A model generated the notes under the pieces. The model did not search any database. It saw nothing but the letters and a program-made list of their open reading frames with translations, and was not told where the DNA came from. Positions 18,243-26,840 of a stretch of DNA of 64,000 nt are shown piece by piece; the first letter of the stretch is position 1; the number at the start of each line of letters is the position of its first letter. The position numbers and the translations under genes are program-made. Origin of the DNA: JAJPKK01 sp963781195 (GTDB lineage: Bacteria > Pseudomonadota > Alphaproteobacteria > Rhizobiales > Xanthobacteraceae); contig CAWAEZ010000011.1 of the NCBI GenBank assembly GCA_963781195.1, forward strand, positions 1-64,000. The letters are read 5' to 3'.

Positions 18243-19389
18243 TCACTTGACCGGCTCGGTCAAAAACCGCTCGCTCGTAGGCAGCAGCGGCGGCTCGTCG
18301 ATCACCGCGGCGGACGGCGGCTGCCCTGCCAGAATCGCCCGCAACTTTGCGATCCCCGCGGTGACGTCTTCCTTGAACTTGGCGCCGGCATGATCGACGA
18401 AGGCGGCGTCCTTCGGCTTGGGTTTCGCAATCCGGAATTCCAGGCGTGACGTGCCGTCGGGCCGCTCCTGCAGGGCGCGGGTCATCACGATCTTCGGCGC
18501 GCCCGGCATCGGAAGCAGGATGCTCATCGTCAGGTAGTCGACCGGGCGCCAGTCGAGACACTCCTCGATGATCGCGTCCTTGCCGTGCATGCAGTGGACC
18601 CTGGTGCCGACGCCCCTGCGCCCGTTGCTCGAGTTCTCGATGATCGCGTCGGTCGGCCACCATTTCTGCCATTGGCCGGGCACGGTGATGTATTCCCACA
18701 CGGTCTGGCGCGGCGCGTCGATATCGAATTCGAAGATCGCATGGGCATCGGCCCGCGTCACCTCGTTGCGGGTGCGCTCGTCCTCGATCTTCCACGCCGC
18801 GTCGAGGTCGCCCAGCCACAGCTTGACGTCCCCGATGATGTCGACCGTCTCGTGATGCTCCAGCAGCCCCTGGGCTGCCGGATCGACGCCCATCGCCGCA
18901 ATGCAGGCGTCGCTGTACAGCACGTAGGCGCGGCCGCCCATTTTCTCGCTGACCGTATTCTTGAGGAGCCTGTGAACCAGGATCACGTCGCGTCCGGCGA
19001 GCTCGTCGCGCCCGCTCATCTTGTGCTTCACCATCTCGCCGTGATGGACGACGAACTTGAAGTCGAGATCGCCCATCGCAGCGCAGGCCTTGCACTCGCA
19101 GGCCGAGGCCTGCTTCACGTCGCGCAACCGCCGGCGGAACTTGAAGTAAGCGGAACTCGATGGAATCCTGCAGAAGCGATCCATCGACCTTCTCCGCCAT
19201 CGCGTAGACGAAGGCGGCATCGCCCTCGAACTTGGCGAGCCGGAAGGGGGGCCGGAGACCCCTGACCACCGTGTCCATGAAATCGGCGATGATGTCCTGG
19301 GCATGGTCGAGCTCGACCCCTGCGAGGAAGTTGGTGTACCCGGAAATATCGGCAATGGCGAAATAGGCTAATTCAGGCTTCGGAAGCAT
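18243..19389 (-). pseudogene. Adenylate cyclase-like (DUF2652) plus SRPBCC-domain protein, one frameshift
   Basis: From ATG 19389, after GGAGGG, the frame reads AYFAIADISGYTNFLAGVELDHAQDIIADFMD, a class III cyclase-like fold, to LLQDSIEF. It breaks at the AA of 19148-19149 and continues in another frame as YFKFRRRLRDVKQASACECKAC, later VWEYITVPGQWQKWWPTDAI, a SRPBCC ligand-binding domain. Removing one base restores 381 residues. The N-part keeps FxIADISGYT but catalysis is uncertain; such proteins are mostly uncharacterised. The intact downstream sequence suggests a sequencing error or very recent mutation. Confidence 0.75.
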
Positions 19390-19860
19390 ATTCCCTCCAC
19401 CGGTCCGGCGATTTTCAAACAAATTCTCATAGATCACGTCGAGGCGGCAATCTCACGCGGGGTGAACAATTTCCAGCCGCCTCATGCGCAGGTCATTACG
19501 ATTTCGCGCAGCGGAGTTCCATTACGCTCGATCTCGATCACCGAGAAAATCATCGGGCCGATCAGCTGCCGCTTCGCCGCGGCCCCTGACGTCGGATCCT
19601 TTCAAGCGTCCGCCTTGACGACGGTAGGATCGGCCGGGTCGAAGCCGGCTTCACCGTTTGGTAACCCTATCAAATTATCGCAAAGTTCGGCCTTGTTTGC
19701 GGCCGATCGCCGTACTTTCGCCGGAAGCGCATCATCAAATGGAAACAAGGGGGTTTCGGAGCGTGCCCGAGACCATAGAAACAATACGCTGGCCCTGCTT
19801 CGGCGGGGCTCTTCTTTTGTTTGACCCGCGCTCTGCGAGAGCGCGAATGGAGGGACGTCC
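19390..19860. other. Intergenic, no convincing gene
   Basis: This divergent gap carries promoters for the cyclase-like gene and the secreted protein. A plus frame at 19462-19824 lacks domains. A G-rich purine tract lies near 19740-19760. No RNA structure recognised. Confidence 0.5.
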
Positions 19861-20298
19861 ATGCGACCGTTGATCGCCGTTCGTGCTGCGCTGCTCGCTT
19901 TCGCGGTGATCGGTGTGGGCCTGGCGACGGCCGCCTATGCCGATGGCGGCTCGATCCGCTTCAATGTGGTGAAGGCGGGGTTCGTCATCGGCGGTTCCGC
20001 CGGCAACGGCGCCATGAATTTTCATGGCCGGATTTATCCGCTCCTCATCGGCGGGGTGAGTTACGGCTTTACCTTTGGCGGCTCGGTGACCGATTTTGTC
20101 GGAACCGTCGGCAACATCCGAACGCCAGAGGATGTCAATGGCATCTATGTCGCCGGTGGCGCCGGCGCCGCCGTTGGTCCCGGCGGGGGCGTGATCGTGC
20201 TGGCCAATCAGAACGGCGCCGTGCTCACGCTGTCGGGCGCCCAAGCCGGACTGATCGTCGCCGCCGACATCAACGGGCTCGTCATTACACTGCGGTAG
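19861..20298 (+). CDS. Secreted glycine-rich hypothetical protein
   Basis: This 145-residue exported protein has a signal peptide MRPLIAVRAALLAFAVIGVG ending TAAYA. The mature part is Gly/Ala/Val-rich and beta-like: IRFNVVKAGFVIGGSAGNGAMNFHGRIYPLLIGGVSYGFTFGGS, then GNIRTPEDVNGIYVAGGAGAAVG and QAGLIVAADINGLVITLR. Similar uncharacterised periplasmic proteins occur in rhizobia. A GGAGGG ribosome-binding site precedes the ATG. Function unknown. Confidence 0.72.
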   Translation: MRPLIAVRAALLAFAVIGVGLATAAYADGGSIRFNVVKAGFVIGGSAGNGAMNFHGRIYPLLIGGVSYGFTFGGSVTDFVGTVGNIRTPEDVNGIYVAGGAGAAVGPGGGVIVLANQNGAVLTLSGAQAGLIVAADINGLVITLR

Positions 20299-20554
20299 CC
20301 CCACACTGCGGTAGCCCCGCAGGATGCGGTTCCAGCCGCACTCGGTTTTGCGTCCCGGGTTGATGCCCGCGCCGGCTTTGGCGCGGCCGAACTGCGAGGC
20401 AATCCGGTGCGGATCGGTTTTCCCGGCGTCGCCGGTTGCCCGCTCGCCGCGCGGAGCTTGCCGTGACCGTCGTCCGGCCATGGCGGTCGTCCGGGTCTTG
20501 AGCTAAGAGGGCGGCCCCGCAGGTCATCCGCAGGAGCGGGCAGCGCGGTCCCGG

Positions 20555-21316
20555 ATGATGCTCAGCCCCGTGTTCGATTTTTCCACCCTCGCGCTCGTGC
20601 TCACCGGCGCCCTGCTGGCCGGCTTCACCACGGGCTTTGCCGGGTTCGGCACCGCGCTCGTGGCGTCGGGGCTGTGGTTTCACGCGCTGCCGCCCGCGAT
20701 GGTCCCGCCGCTCGCCGTGCTGGCCTCGGTGGCGGGGCAGATCGTCGGGCTGATGACGGTCCGCAGGTCGTTCGACTGGGCGCGAACCCTGCCGTATCTC
20801 ATCGGCGGCGCGCTCGGCGTGCCGGTCGGTGTCATGGCGCTGGCGGCGGTGTCGCCGTTCCTGTTGCGGATATCGATCGGGGTTTTTCTGGTGCTCTACC
20901 CGGCGCACCTGCTCCTGCACCGCCGCGCGTGGCAGATCGGGACGTGGGGCGGCAAGACGGCCGACGGCATCGTCGGTCTCGGCGGCGGTTTCCTGGGCGG
21001 GTTCGCGGGGCTGTCCGGCCCGCTGCCGCTGATCTGGCTGCAACTGCGTGGCGGCAAGACCGACGCACAGCGGGCGACTTACCAGCCCTTCAACCTGATC
21101 GTCCTGACGCTCGCCGGCATCGCCATGGCGGTGACCGGGCAGGTCACGCCGCACGTGCTCTGGATGGCGTTGCTGTGTCTTCCGGCAACGCTCGGCGGCG
21201 CGTGGCTCGGCGCCCGGATCTATGTCGGGGTCTCGCCCCAGACCTTCCAGCGCGTCATCCTCGGCCTCCTGTTCCTCTCGGGCTGCATCCTGATCGTCCA
21301 GGCCATCACCTCGTAG
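20555..21316 (+). CDS. TauE/SafE-family sulfite/organosulfonate exporter-like permease
   Basis: This 253-residue inner-membrane protein has about eight hydrophobic segments. It shows the TauE/SafE signature GALLAGFTTGFAGFGTALVASGLW and its second half-repeat GGGFLGGFAGLSGPLPLIWLQLRG, each with the conserved G-x-G-x-G turn, consistent with an internally duplicated transporter. The family moves sulfite, sulfoacetate or related anions. There are no sulfur-metabolism neighbours, so the substrate is open. Confidence 0.88.
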   Translation: MMLSPVFDFSTLALVLTGALLAGFTTGFAGFGTALVASGLWFHALPPAMVPPLAVLASVAGQIVGLMTVRRSFDWARTLPYLIGGALGVPVGVMALAAVSPFLLRISIGVFLVLYPAHLLLHRRAWQIGTWGGKTADGIVGLGGGFLGGFAGLSGPLPLIWLQLRGGKTDAQRATYQPFNLIVLTLAGIAMAVTGQVTPHVLWMALLCLPATLGGAWLGARIYVGVSPQTFQRVILGLLFLSGCILIVQAITS

Positions 21317-21470
21317 CGTGCATCCCGTGGCCGGCGGCGCACTGCGGCTCGGCCGTCGGGCACGCATCGATTGCAAGCGCGGCCGAATCGGTGTCGGATC
21401 GAGCCCGGCGCGCGGGAGACGCGGTACGTATCGCCTGGAGACTGGCCGTGCACGATTTCGAGCCGCGGGG

Positions 21471-22079
21471 ATGACCGAACCCTCCGCCAACGCGTCACTC
21501 CTCGCCTCCGCCATGCTCAAGCGCCTCCATGACGAGGCGCCGGGCGATCATTTCACCCTGGGCGGACTCGTGGGCGGCCTGCAAAAGCGGTCGTTCGGCG
21601 CCGTCATGCTGCTGTGCGCCTTGCTCGGCTCCGTTCCCGGCATTTCCCTGGTCGCCGGCGTGCTGCTCATCATCACCGCGGTCCAGATGATCGCCGGCCG
21701 TCCCGCTCCGGCCTTTCCCGCGGTGATCGCCGATCGGCCGCTGCCCAAGCGGCATCTCGCGACGTTTCTGCAGCGGGCCCTCCCGATGCTGCGCTATGTG
21801 GAGCAGGTGGTCCATCCGCGCTGGCCGACCCCGCCCGACGCGACGCGACGTGTGGTCGGGGTCGCGGTGGTCCTGTTGAGCTTGGCCCTGATGTTGTTTC
21901 CGTTTCCGTTGGCGAATGTCCCTCCGGCGCTGCTGATCGCGCTGATATCGCTCGCCTATCTCGAGGAGGACGGATTGCTGCTGGCGGTCGGGCTGGGGCT
22001 CGCCGCGGTCCTGCTGGCCGCCGAGTTCGCGGCACTGCGGGATGTCATCCTCGACACCGAACGCTGGTTCGGTCGCTAG
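21471..22079 (+). CDS. ExoD-family membrane protein
   Basis: This 202-residue protein is of the exopolysaccharide-synthesis ExoD family. FTLGGLVGGLQKRSFGAVMLLCALLGSVPGISLVAGVLLIITAVQMIAGR is the characteristic N-terminal block, then PAFPAVIADRPLPKRHLATFLQRALPMLRYVEQVVHPRW and three further membrane helices. In Sinorhizobium ExoD affects exopolysaccharide and alkaline tolerance; the molecular role is unclear. The ribosome-binding site is weak. It starts 155 bases after the TauE-like gene. Confidence 0.85.
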   Translation: MTEPSANASLLASAMLKRLHDEAPGDHFTLGGLVGGLQKRSFGAVMLLCALLGSVPGISLVAGVLLIITAVQMIAGRPAPAFPAVIADRPLPKRHLATFLQRALPMLRYVEQVVHPRWPTPPDATRRVVGVAVVLLSLALMLFPFPLANVPPALLIALISLAYLEEDGLLLAVGLGLAAVLLAAEFAALRDVILDTERWFGR

Positions 22080-22144
22080 GTCGGGGGCACGGCGGGTGCG
22101 ACGACGGTATGGCCGCCGTGCCGCCGGCCGTGCTCAAATCACCG

Positions 22145-22552
22145 TCACGCCAGGTCGACGGCGAACCGCTTGAGGTCGGCGAGCGCGCAATGGCTCAGGG
22201 CGCCCTCGTGGGTGGCGCGCAGAACGACGCGGGGCGGCTTGCCGGCTTCGAAGGCTTCCTGCCAGCGGGGAGCGCACAGGCACCAGCGGTCGCCGGGCTT
22301 GAGGCCGGCGAAGCCGAATTTCGGCATCGGCGTCGACAGGTCGTTGCCGCGCGCTTTTGAGAAATCCAGGAATTCGGCCGTGGTCACCACGCACACGGTG
22401 TGGCTGCCGGCGTCGTCGAGACCGGTGTTGCAACAGCCGTCCCGATAGAAGCCGGTCAGTGGATGGAGCGAGCACGGCTCGATGGGTTCGCCGAACACGT
22501 TGCGGGGGGCGCTGCGCCCACCCTCGCCGCTGCTTCTGTCGTCCCTGAGCAT
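22145..22552 (-). CDS. DUF2237 family protein
   Basis: This 135-residue protein matches DUF2237: RNVFGEPIEPCSLHPLTGFYRDGCCNTGLDDAGSHTVCVVTTAEFLDFSKARGNDLSTP, then FAGLKPGDRWCLCAPRWQEAFEAGKPPRVVLRATHEGAL. Multiple conserved cysteines (CS, CC, CLC) suggest metal or redox chemistry but the function is unknown. An ATG 21 bases further upstream is also possible. It is convergent with the ExoD gene. Confidence 0.87.
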   Translation of the reverse strand: MLRDDRSSGEGGRSAPRNVFGEPIEPCSLHPLTGFYRDGCCNTGLDDAGSHTVCVVTTAEFLDFSKARGNDLSTPMPKFGFAGLKPGDRWCLCAPRWQEAFEAGKPPRVVLRATHEGALSHCALADLKRFAVDLA

Positions 22553-22971
22553 TGCCGTGCCTCGTCCCATCACTTCGAGCGAAAGATCAGTGCCGCCCCC
22601 GGCGCGATCCTGAACCGCGGCATTTTACGCCCCGCGCGCAGAGCAGGTCCACCAGGGCAAGCTCATAGCCGATGAGCGTCCGTCGGGACATCGCGGAAAT
22701 TCAGGCGGCGACCCCTATGTGGGGCGATTGCGTCGCGACGTCTGCGCTGTCGGGATCGACACCGGGTTGTCGCACGTGCAAACGCGCGCGGTCATAGGAA
22801 TGCCCGTTTTGTGGGCTGAGTTTGCCGACTAATGTGACAATTGCGCAACCAAAGAGCCTTCTGCCTCAGGTAGGCTTTTTGGTCTCGGGGCCTGCCGCCA
22901 AACCTGGCCGACGCCCTGGGGACCTCGGGGTTGAGCCACGCTTGGCCCGACACGGGGAGGGGGAGGCGAGC
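22553..22971. other. Intergenic, nothing recognised
   Basis: No gene or RNA is supported here. It contains the promoter side of the DUF2237 gene. GC drops slightly near 22800-22860. Confidence 0.45.
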
Positions 22972-23118
22972 ATGCCAATTCTTCTCTGGTATCTGCCGTA
23001 CACGATGTTTTCTGGGGCGTGCGATCTCGTGTTTTCCGAACTCGAGGCGCAGGCCGGTGGCGAGCGGGCCGCCGAATTGAACGAACCGGTATGGGACTCC
23101 GAAGACGCCGCGAAGTGA
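22972..23118 (+). CDS. Possible 48-residue hypothetical protein
   Basis: MPILLWYLPYTMFSGACDLV begins a short frame with a hydrophobic N-terminal half and an acidic tail ending WDSEDAAK. GGGAGG lies a few bases before the ATG at 22972, which is the main support. It could be a small membrane-associated protein. No family known. Confidence 0.45.
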   Translation: MPILLWYLPYTMFSGACDLVFSELEAQAGGERAAELNEPVWDSEDAAK

Positions 23119-23403
23119 AGGCGGTCCCGTCGTAGGGACCTCGGGCGTGGCAGCCGAGGCGGTCGCTCGCCCCTTTGCCTTTGCCCTTGCCCATGCGCAT
23201 CGGCGTTCTCGCCAAGGGAGCCGGGTCGTCTGAATGAAGGTCGCCATAGGTTCGGGCGTCCGGCCTCGCGTCCGTCCCTAAATTCTCGCCGGCGCGGCGG
23301 TTGCGGCGCGCCTGCCCTTGCCGCCGCTCGGCAAAACGATCATCCTCGCTCCATATTTTGCGACATGCGCCGACGCGCGCCCCGCGGCGGCCGGGAGGAT
23401 GTC

Positions 23404-24708
23404 ATGCCGAACCGTTTCACGACGATCATCCTTGTCGCGATGTTGCTCGGTATCGTGGTCGGCTACGGCTTGCATACCGTTTATCCCGACCCGGCGACAG
23501 AGGCGACGATCGCCGGATACATCTCGCTCGTCACCGACCTCTTCCTGCGCCTCATCAAGATGATCATCGCGCCACTGGTGCTGTCGACGTTGGTGGTCGG
23601 CATCACCCACATGGGCGCGACGTCCTCGCTCGGCCGGATCGGGGCGAAGACCATGGGCTGGTTCGTCTCCGCCTCGCTGGTCTCGCTTTTCCTCGGCCTG
23701 ATCATGGTCAATCTCCTGCAGCCCGGCGTCAGCCTCGGGCTGCCGGTGCCGGACGCCGGGGTCGCCACCAACCTCAAGACCTCGGGCCTGACGCTCAAGG
23801 AGTTCGTCACCCACCTCGCGCCGCGCTCGGTGGTGGAAGCCATGGCGAACAACGAGATTCTGCAGATCGTCGTCTTCGCGATCTTCGCCGGCGTCGCTCT
23901 CGCGTCGCTCGGCGAGCGCGCCAAGCAGCTCACCGAAGTGATCGAGCAGGTGGCGCACATGATGCTGGAGATCACCGGCTACGTCATGAAGGCGGCCCCG
24001 TTCGCGGTGTTCGCCGCCATCGCCGCGACGGTCACCACCAACGGCCTCGGCATTCTCCTGACCTTCGGCAAGTTCATGGGGGGCTTCTACCTGTCGCTCA
24101 TCGTGCTGTGGGCGGCGATCTTCGGCGCCTGCTTCCTGGTGATCGGACCGCGGGCGTTCCGGCTCGCCGACCTCGTGCGGGAGCCGATCCTGCTGGCCTT
24201 CTCCACCGCGAGCTCCGAGGCCGCCTATCCCAAGACGCTCGAGCGCCTCGAGGAGTTCGGCGTGCCCAACCGCATCGCGAGCTTCGTGCTGCCGCTGGGC
24301 TACTCCTTCAATCTCGACGGCTCGATGATGTATTGCACCTTCGCGACGCTGTTCATCGCGCAGGCCTACGGTATCAACCTGAGCTGGGGCGAGCAGATCA
24401 CCATGCTGCTGCTGCTCATGGTGACGTCGAAGGGCATGGCCGGCGTGCCGCGCGCCTCGTTGGTGGTGATCGCGGCGACCTTGTCGACCTTCCACATTCC
24501 CGAGGCGGGCCTCCTGCTGATCATGGGAGTCGACCAGTTCCTCGACATGGGACGCAGCGCCACCAACGTCGTCGGCAATTCGGTCGCCGCGGCGGTGATC
24601 GCCAAGTGGGAGGGCAACCTGCGTCCGGAGCTGCCCGGCATCGACGAAGGCGCCACCATCGAGCATCCGCTGCCACCCGGAACGGCCACGCCGGCGCCGG
24701 CGGAGTAG
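23404..24708 (+). CDS. Dicarboxylate/amino acid:cation symporter (DctA/GltP family)
   Basis: This 434-residue inner-membrane secondary transporter is of the DAACS family, importing C4-dicarboxylates or glutamate/aspartate with H+ or Na+. The family hallmarks are present: KMIIAPLVLSTLVVGI, the serine-rich hairpin FSTASSEAAYPKTLERLEEFG, SFVLPLGYSFNLDGSMMYCTFATLFIAQ (NxDG motif), GMAGVPRASLVVIAATL and a late helix with DMGRSATNVVGNSVAA (D-x-x-R-x-x-x-N). Start at ATG 23404 after GGGAGGATG. A solute-binding protein gene starts five bases after the stop. Confidence 0.93.
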   Translation: MPNRFTTIILVAMLLGIVVGYGLHTVYPDPATEATIAGYISLVTDLFLRLIKMIIAPLVLSTLVVGITHMGATSSLGRIGAKTMGWFVSASLVSLFLGLIMVNLLQPGVSLGLPVPDAGVATNLKTSGLTLKEFVTHLAPRSVVEAMANNEILQIVVFAIFAGVALASLGERAKQLTEVIEQVAHMMLEITGYVMKAAPFAVFAAIAATVTTNGLGILLTFGKFMGGFYLSLIVLWAAIFGACFLVIGPRAFRLADLVREPILLAFSTASSEAAYPKTLERLEEFGVPNRIASFVLPLGYSFNLDGSMMYCTFATLFIAQAYGINLSWGEQITMLLLLMVTSKGMAGVPRASLVVIAATLSTFHIPEAGLLLIMGVDQFLDMGRSATNVVGNSVAAAVIAKWEGNLRPELPGIDEGATIEHPLPPGTATPAPAE

Positions 24709-24713
24709 GGGCG

Positions 24714-25715
24714 GTGCGTGTCCCCACGCGTTCGCAGCTCAGCTGTCCGAGGTTCGGACGACTGCGGTTCGGCCGGCTGCAATTCGGGCGGCTGCGATTC
24801 GGTGGGCTCGGACTTGGCCTGATCGTCGCCGTAGCTCTTGCGGCGACGGCGGAGTGCCGCGCCCAGGGCGAGCCGCTCGCCGCCGACACCGTTGCCGGCA
24901 CGCTCGCGCGCATCAAGACCACCGGCGTGGCGCGGATCGGGTACCGCGAGGCCGCGGTTCCCTTCTCCTTCCTCGACCCTGCGGGCCGGCCGGTCGGCTA
25001 CAGCCTCGATCTGTGCGGCGCCATCGTCGAAGAGATCGGCCGCGTTCTCGACCGCGACGATCTCAAGCTCGACTTCGTCCGGGTCACGGCGGACGACCGG
25101 CTCGACGCGGTCGTCGCGAACCGGATCGATCTCGAATGCGGCTCGACCACCAACAATGCCGAACGCCGTAGAATCGTGGATTTCTCGCCGATGATCTTCG
25201 TCACCGGCACCAAGGTGATGGTGCCGGCGACGACCGCGTGGCGAGATTTCCACGATCTCAAGGGGCGCCGGGTGGCGGTCGCGCGCGGCTCCACCAATGC
25301 CGACGCGCTCCGCGCACTCGACCGCAAGTTCGGTCTCGGCATCACGCTCGTCGAGGCGCCCGGCTACGACGACGCCTATCGCCTGTTGGAGAACGGCGAC
25401 GCCGATGCGCTGGCGACCGACGAGGTGCTGCTCCGCGGCCTCATTGCCCAGCACCGTGCGCAGAGCAGGTTCAAGGTGGTGGGCGAGATGCTCTCCTACG
25501 AGCCTTACGGCATCGCCTTCCGCCGCAACGAGAAGGAGCTGCGGGACACCGTCGAGCGCGCCATCCGCAATCTCGTGGTGGCCCGCGACATCGGCCCGAT
25601 CTACGACAAATGGTTCGCGTCCCGCCTGCCCAACGGCGAGCGGTTCGACATCCCGATGAGCCCGCAGCTCGCGGAATCCTTCGCCGTCCTGGGCGCCACC
25701 GGAGAGGCGAACTGA
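24714..25715 (+). CDS. Extracellular amino-acid-type solute-binding protein (SBP family 3)
   Basis: This periplasmic binding protein of about 333 residues resembles GltI/AatJ: TLARIKTTGVARIGYREAAVPFSFLDPAGRPVGYSLDLCGAIV, then LDFVRVTADDRLDAVVANRIDLECGSTTNNAERRRIVDFSPMIF and GRRVAVARGSTNADALRALDRKFG. The GTG at 24714 lies directly after the symporter stop. The N-terminus is odd: four in-frame 15-base repeats encode RFGRL-like units just before the hydrophobic signal core. No ABC permease or ATPase genes are nearby, so it either uses components encoded elsewhere or works with the adjacent symporter. Confidence 0.87.
   Translation: MRVPTRSQLSCPRFGRLRFGRLQFGRLRFGGLGLGLIVAVALAATAECRAQGEPLAADTVAGTLARIKTTGVARIGYREAAVPFSFLDPAGRPVGYSLDLCGAIVEEIGRVLDRDDLKLDFVRVTADDRLDAVVANRIDLECGSTTNNAERRRIVDFSPMIFVTGTKVMVPATTAWRDFHDLKGRRVAVARGSTNADALRALDRKFGLGITLVEAPGYDDAYRLLENGDADALATDEVLLRGLIAQHRAQSRFKVVGEMLSYEPYGIAFRRNEKELRDTVERAIRNLVVARDIGPIYDKWFASRLPNGERFDIPMSPQLAESFAVLGATGEAN
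24750..24809 (+). repeat. Four imperfect 15-bp tandem repeats in the signal-peptide region
   Basis: Units such as CGGTTCGGCCGGCTG and CAATTCGGGCGGCTG repeat four times in frame, encoding RFGR(L/Q/G)-type pentapeptides in the n-region of the solute-binding protein. Variation between units indicates an older duplication. Confidence 0.75.
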
Positions 25716-25804
25716 CGGGTCCGCCCAACCCCGGCTGAACAGGTCGGCGTCGGTTCGCGTTGCATCGACGTGCCTCGTCCCCCGCCTGAGGCTTTCTTGA
25801 AAAC

Positions 25805-26656
25805 ATGAACGACGCTTATGCCCATTGCGAAGCCGTGGTGCGCACCGGCGACAAGGACCGCTTCGTCGCGGCCCTGTTTGCCCCCGTCGCCGATCGCAAG
25901 CACCTTCATGCGCTCTATGCCTTCAACGGTGAGATCTCGCGGGTGCGCGAGCTGGCGCGCGAGGCGCTGCCCGGCGAAATCCGCCTCCAGTGGTGGCGCG
26001 ACGTGATCGCCGACGATGGCCGCGGGGAGGTCGACGCCAATCCGATCGCCGCGGCGCTGCGCGACACCGTTGCGCAATTCGATCTGCCGTCAGAGCTGCT
26101 GGTCCGCCTGATCGACGCCCACGAGTTCGATCTCTACGACGACGCGATGGCGACGGCCGCCGAGCTCGACGCCTATGGCCGCGACACCGAGGGCGTGCTG
26201 ATGACGCTCGCGGCCCGCATTCTGGCAGGCAGCGCCGGGATTGCCGCAGCCACCGCGGACGCCGCGGCCACCGCGGGAATCGCTGCAGCGGCAACTCGGC
26301 GCCTGAGGAGCTTTCCCGCCGATCTCGCGCGCCGGCAGCTGTTCGTGCCCCTCGCCACTCTGGAGCGCCACGGCGTCTCGCGCGCCGATGTCGAGGCGCG
26401 GCACAATTCGCCGGGACTGCAGGCGGCGCTCGCCGACTTGCGCGGCGATGCGGCCGCGGCTTTCGATGACTTTCGCCGCGCCGCTGCGGATATTCCGGAG
26501 CGTTGCGCCCCGGCGTTCCTTGCCGCGGCGGTGGTGCCGGCGTGGCTCGCAAGGCTCGGGCGGGCCGGGCGCGACCCGTTCACTGCGGTCGAACTCGCGC
26601 CGTGGCGGCGCCAATGGATCATCTGGCGCGCCGCCCGGCGCTGGCCGAGGCTGTGA
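25805..26656 (+). CDS. Squalene/phytoene synthase-fold protein, NDUFAF6-like, catalytic motifs absent
   Basis: This 283-residue protein has the all-helical isoprenyl-diphosphate condensing fold: FAPVADRKHLHALYAFNGEISRVRELAREALPGEIRLQWWRDVI, AHEFDLYDDAMATAAELDAYGRDTEGVLMTLAARIL, then RLRSFPADLARRQLFVPLATLERHGV. Both aspartate-rich DxxxD motifs of active synthases are replaced (NGEISRVRE and TRRLRSFPAD). Alphaproteobacterial homologues group with mitochondrial NDUFAF6, a complex I assembly factor, so a non-catalytic assembly role is likely. An Ala-rich repeat lies at residues about 140-165. Confidence 0.82.
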   Translation: MNDAYAHCEAVVRTGDKDRFVAALFAPVADRKHLHALYAFNGEISRVRELAREALPGEIRLQWWRDVIADDGRGEVDANPIAAALRDTVAQFDLPSELLVRLIDAHEFDLYDDAMATAAELDAYGRDTEGVLMTLAARILAGSAGIAAATADAAATAGIAAAATRRLRSFPADLARRQLFVPLATLERHGVSRADVEARHNSPGLQAALADLRGDAAAAFDDFRRAAADIPERCAPAFLAAAVVPAWLARLGRAGRDPFTAVELAPWRRQWIIWRAARRWPRL

Positions 26657-26840
26657 TCTGCGTCGAAGCTTGCGGGCGAAGTCTCCGGTTGGCGGCCAAA
26701 AAAACGGCCGTGGCTGAGGCGAGCGCCTTGCGCGTGCGGATGCCACGGGTGAATATCGAGGCCAACCTGAACTCCGCGGCCTGCACCGTTCACGCGATGG
26801 CGTGTTTTCGCTCGCCGTCGGACCTTAGGTACTCCGAACG

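Noticed and set aside
20285..21520. 411-codon minus-strand frame opposite the TauE-like gene
   Set aside because: Arg/Gln/His-rich shadow without domains; the plus strand encodes a clear membrane transporter.
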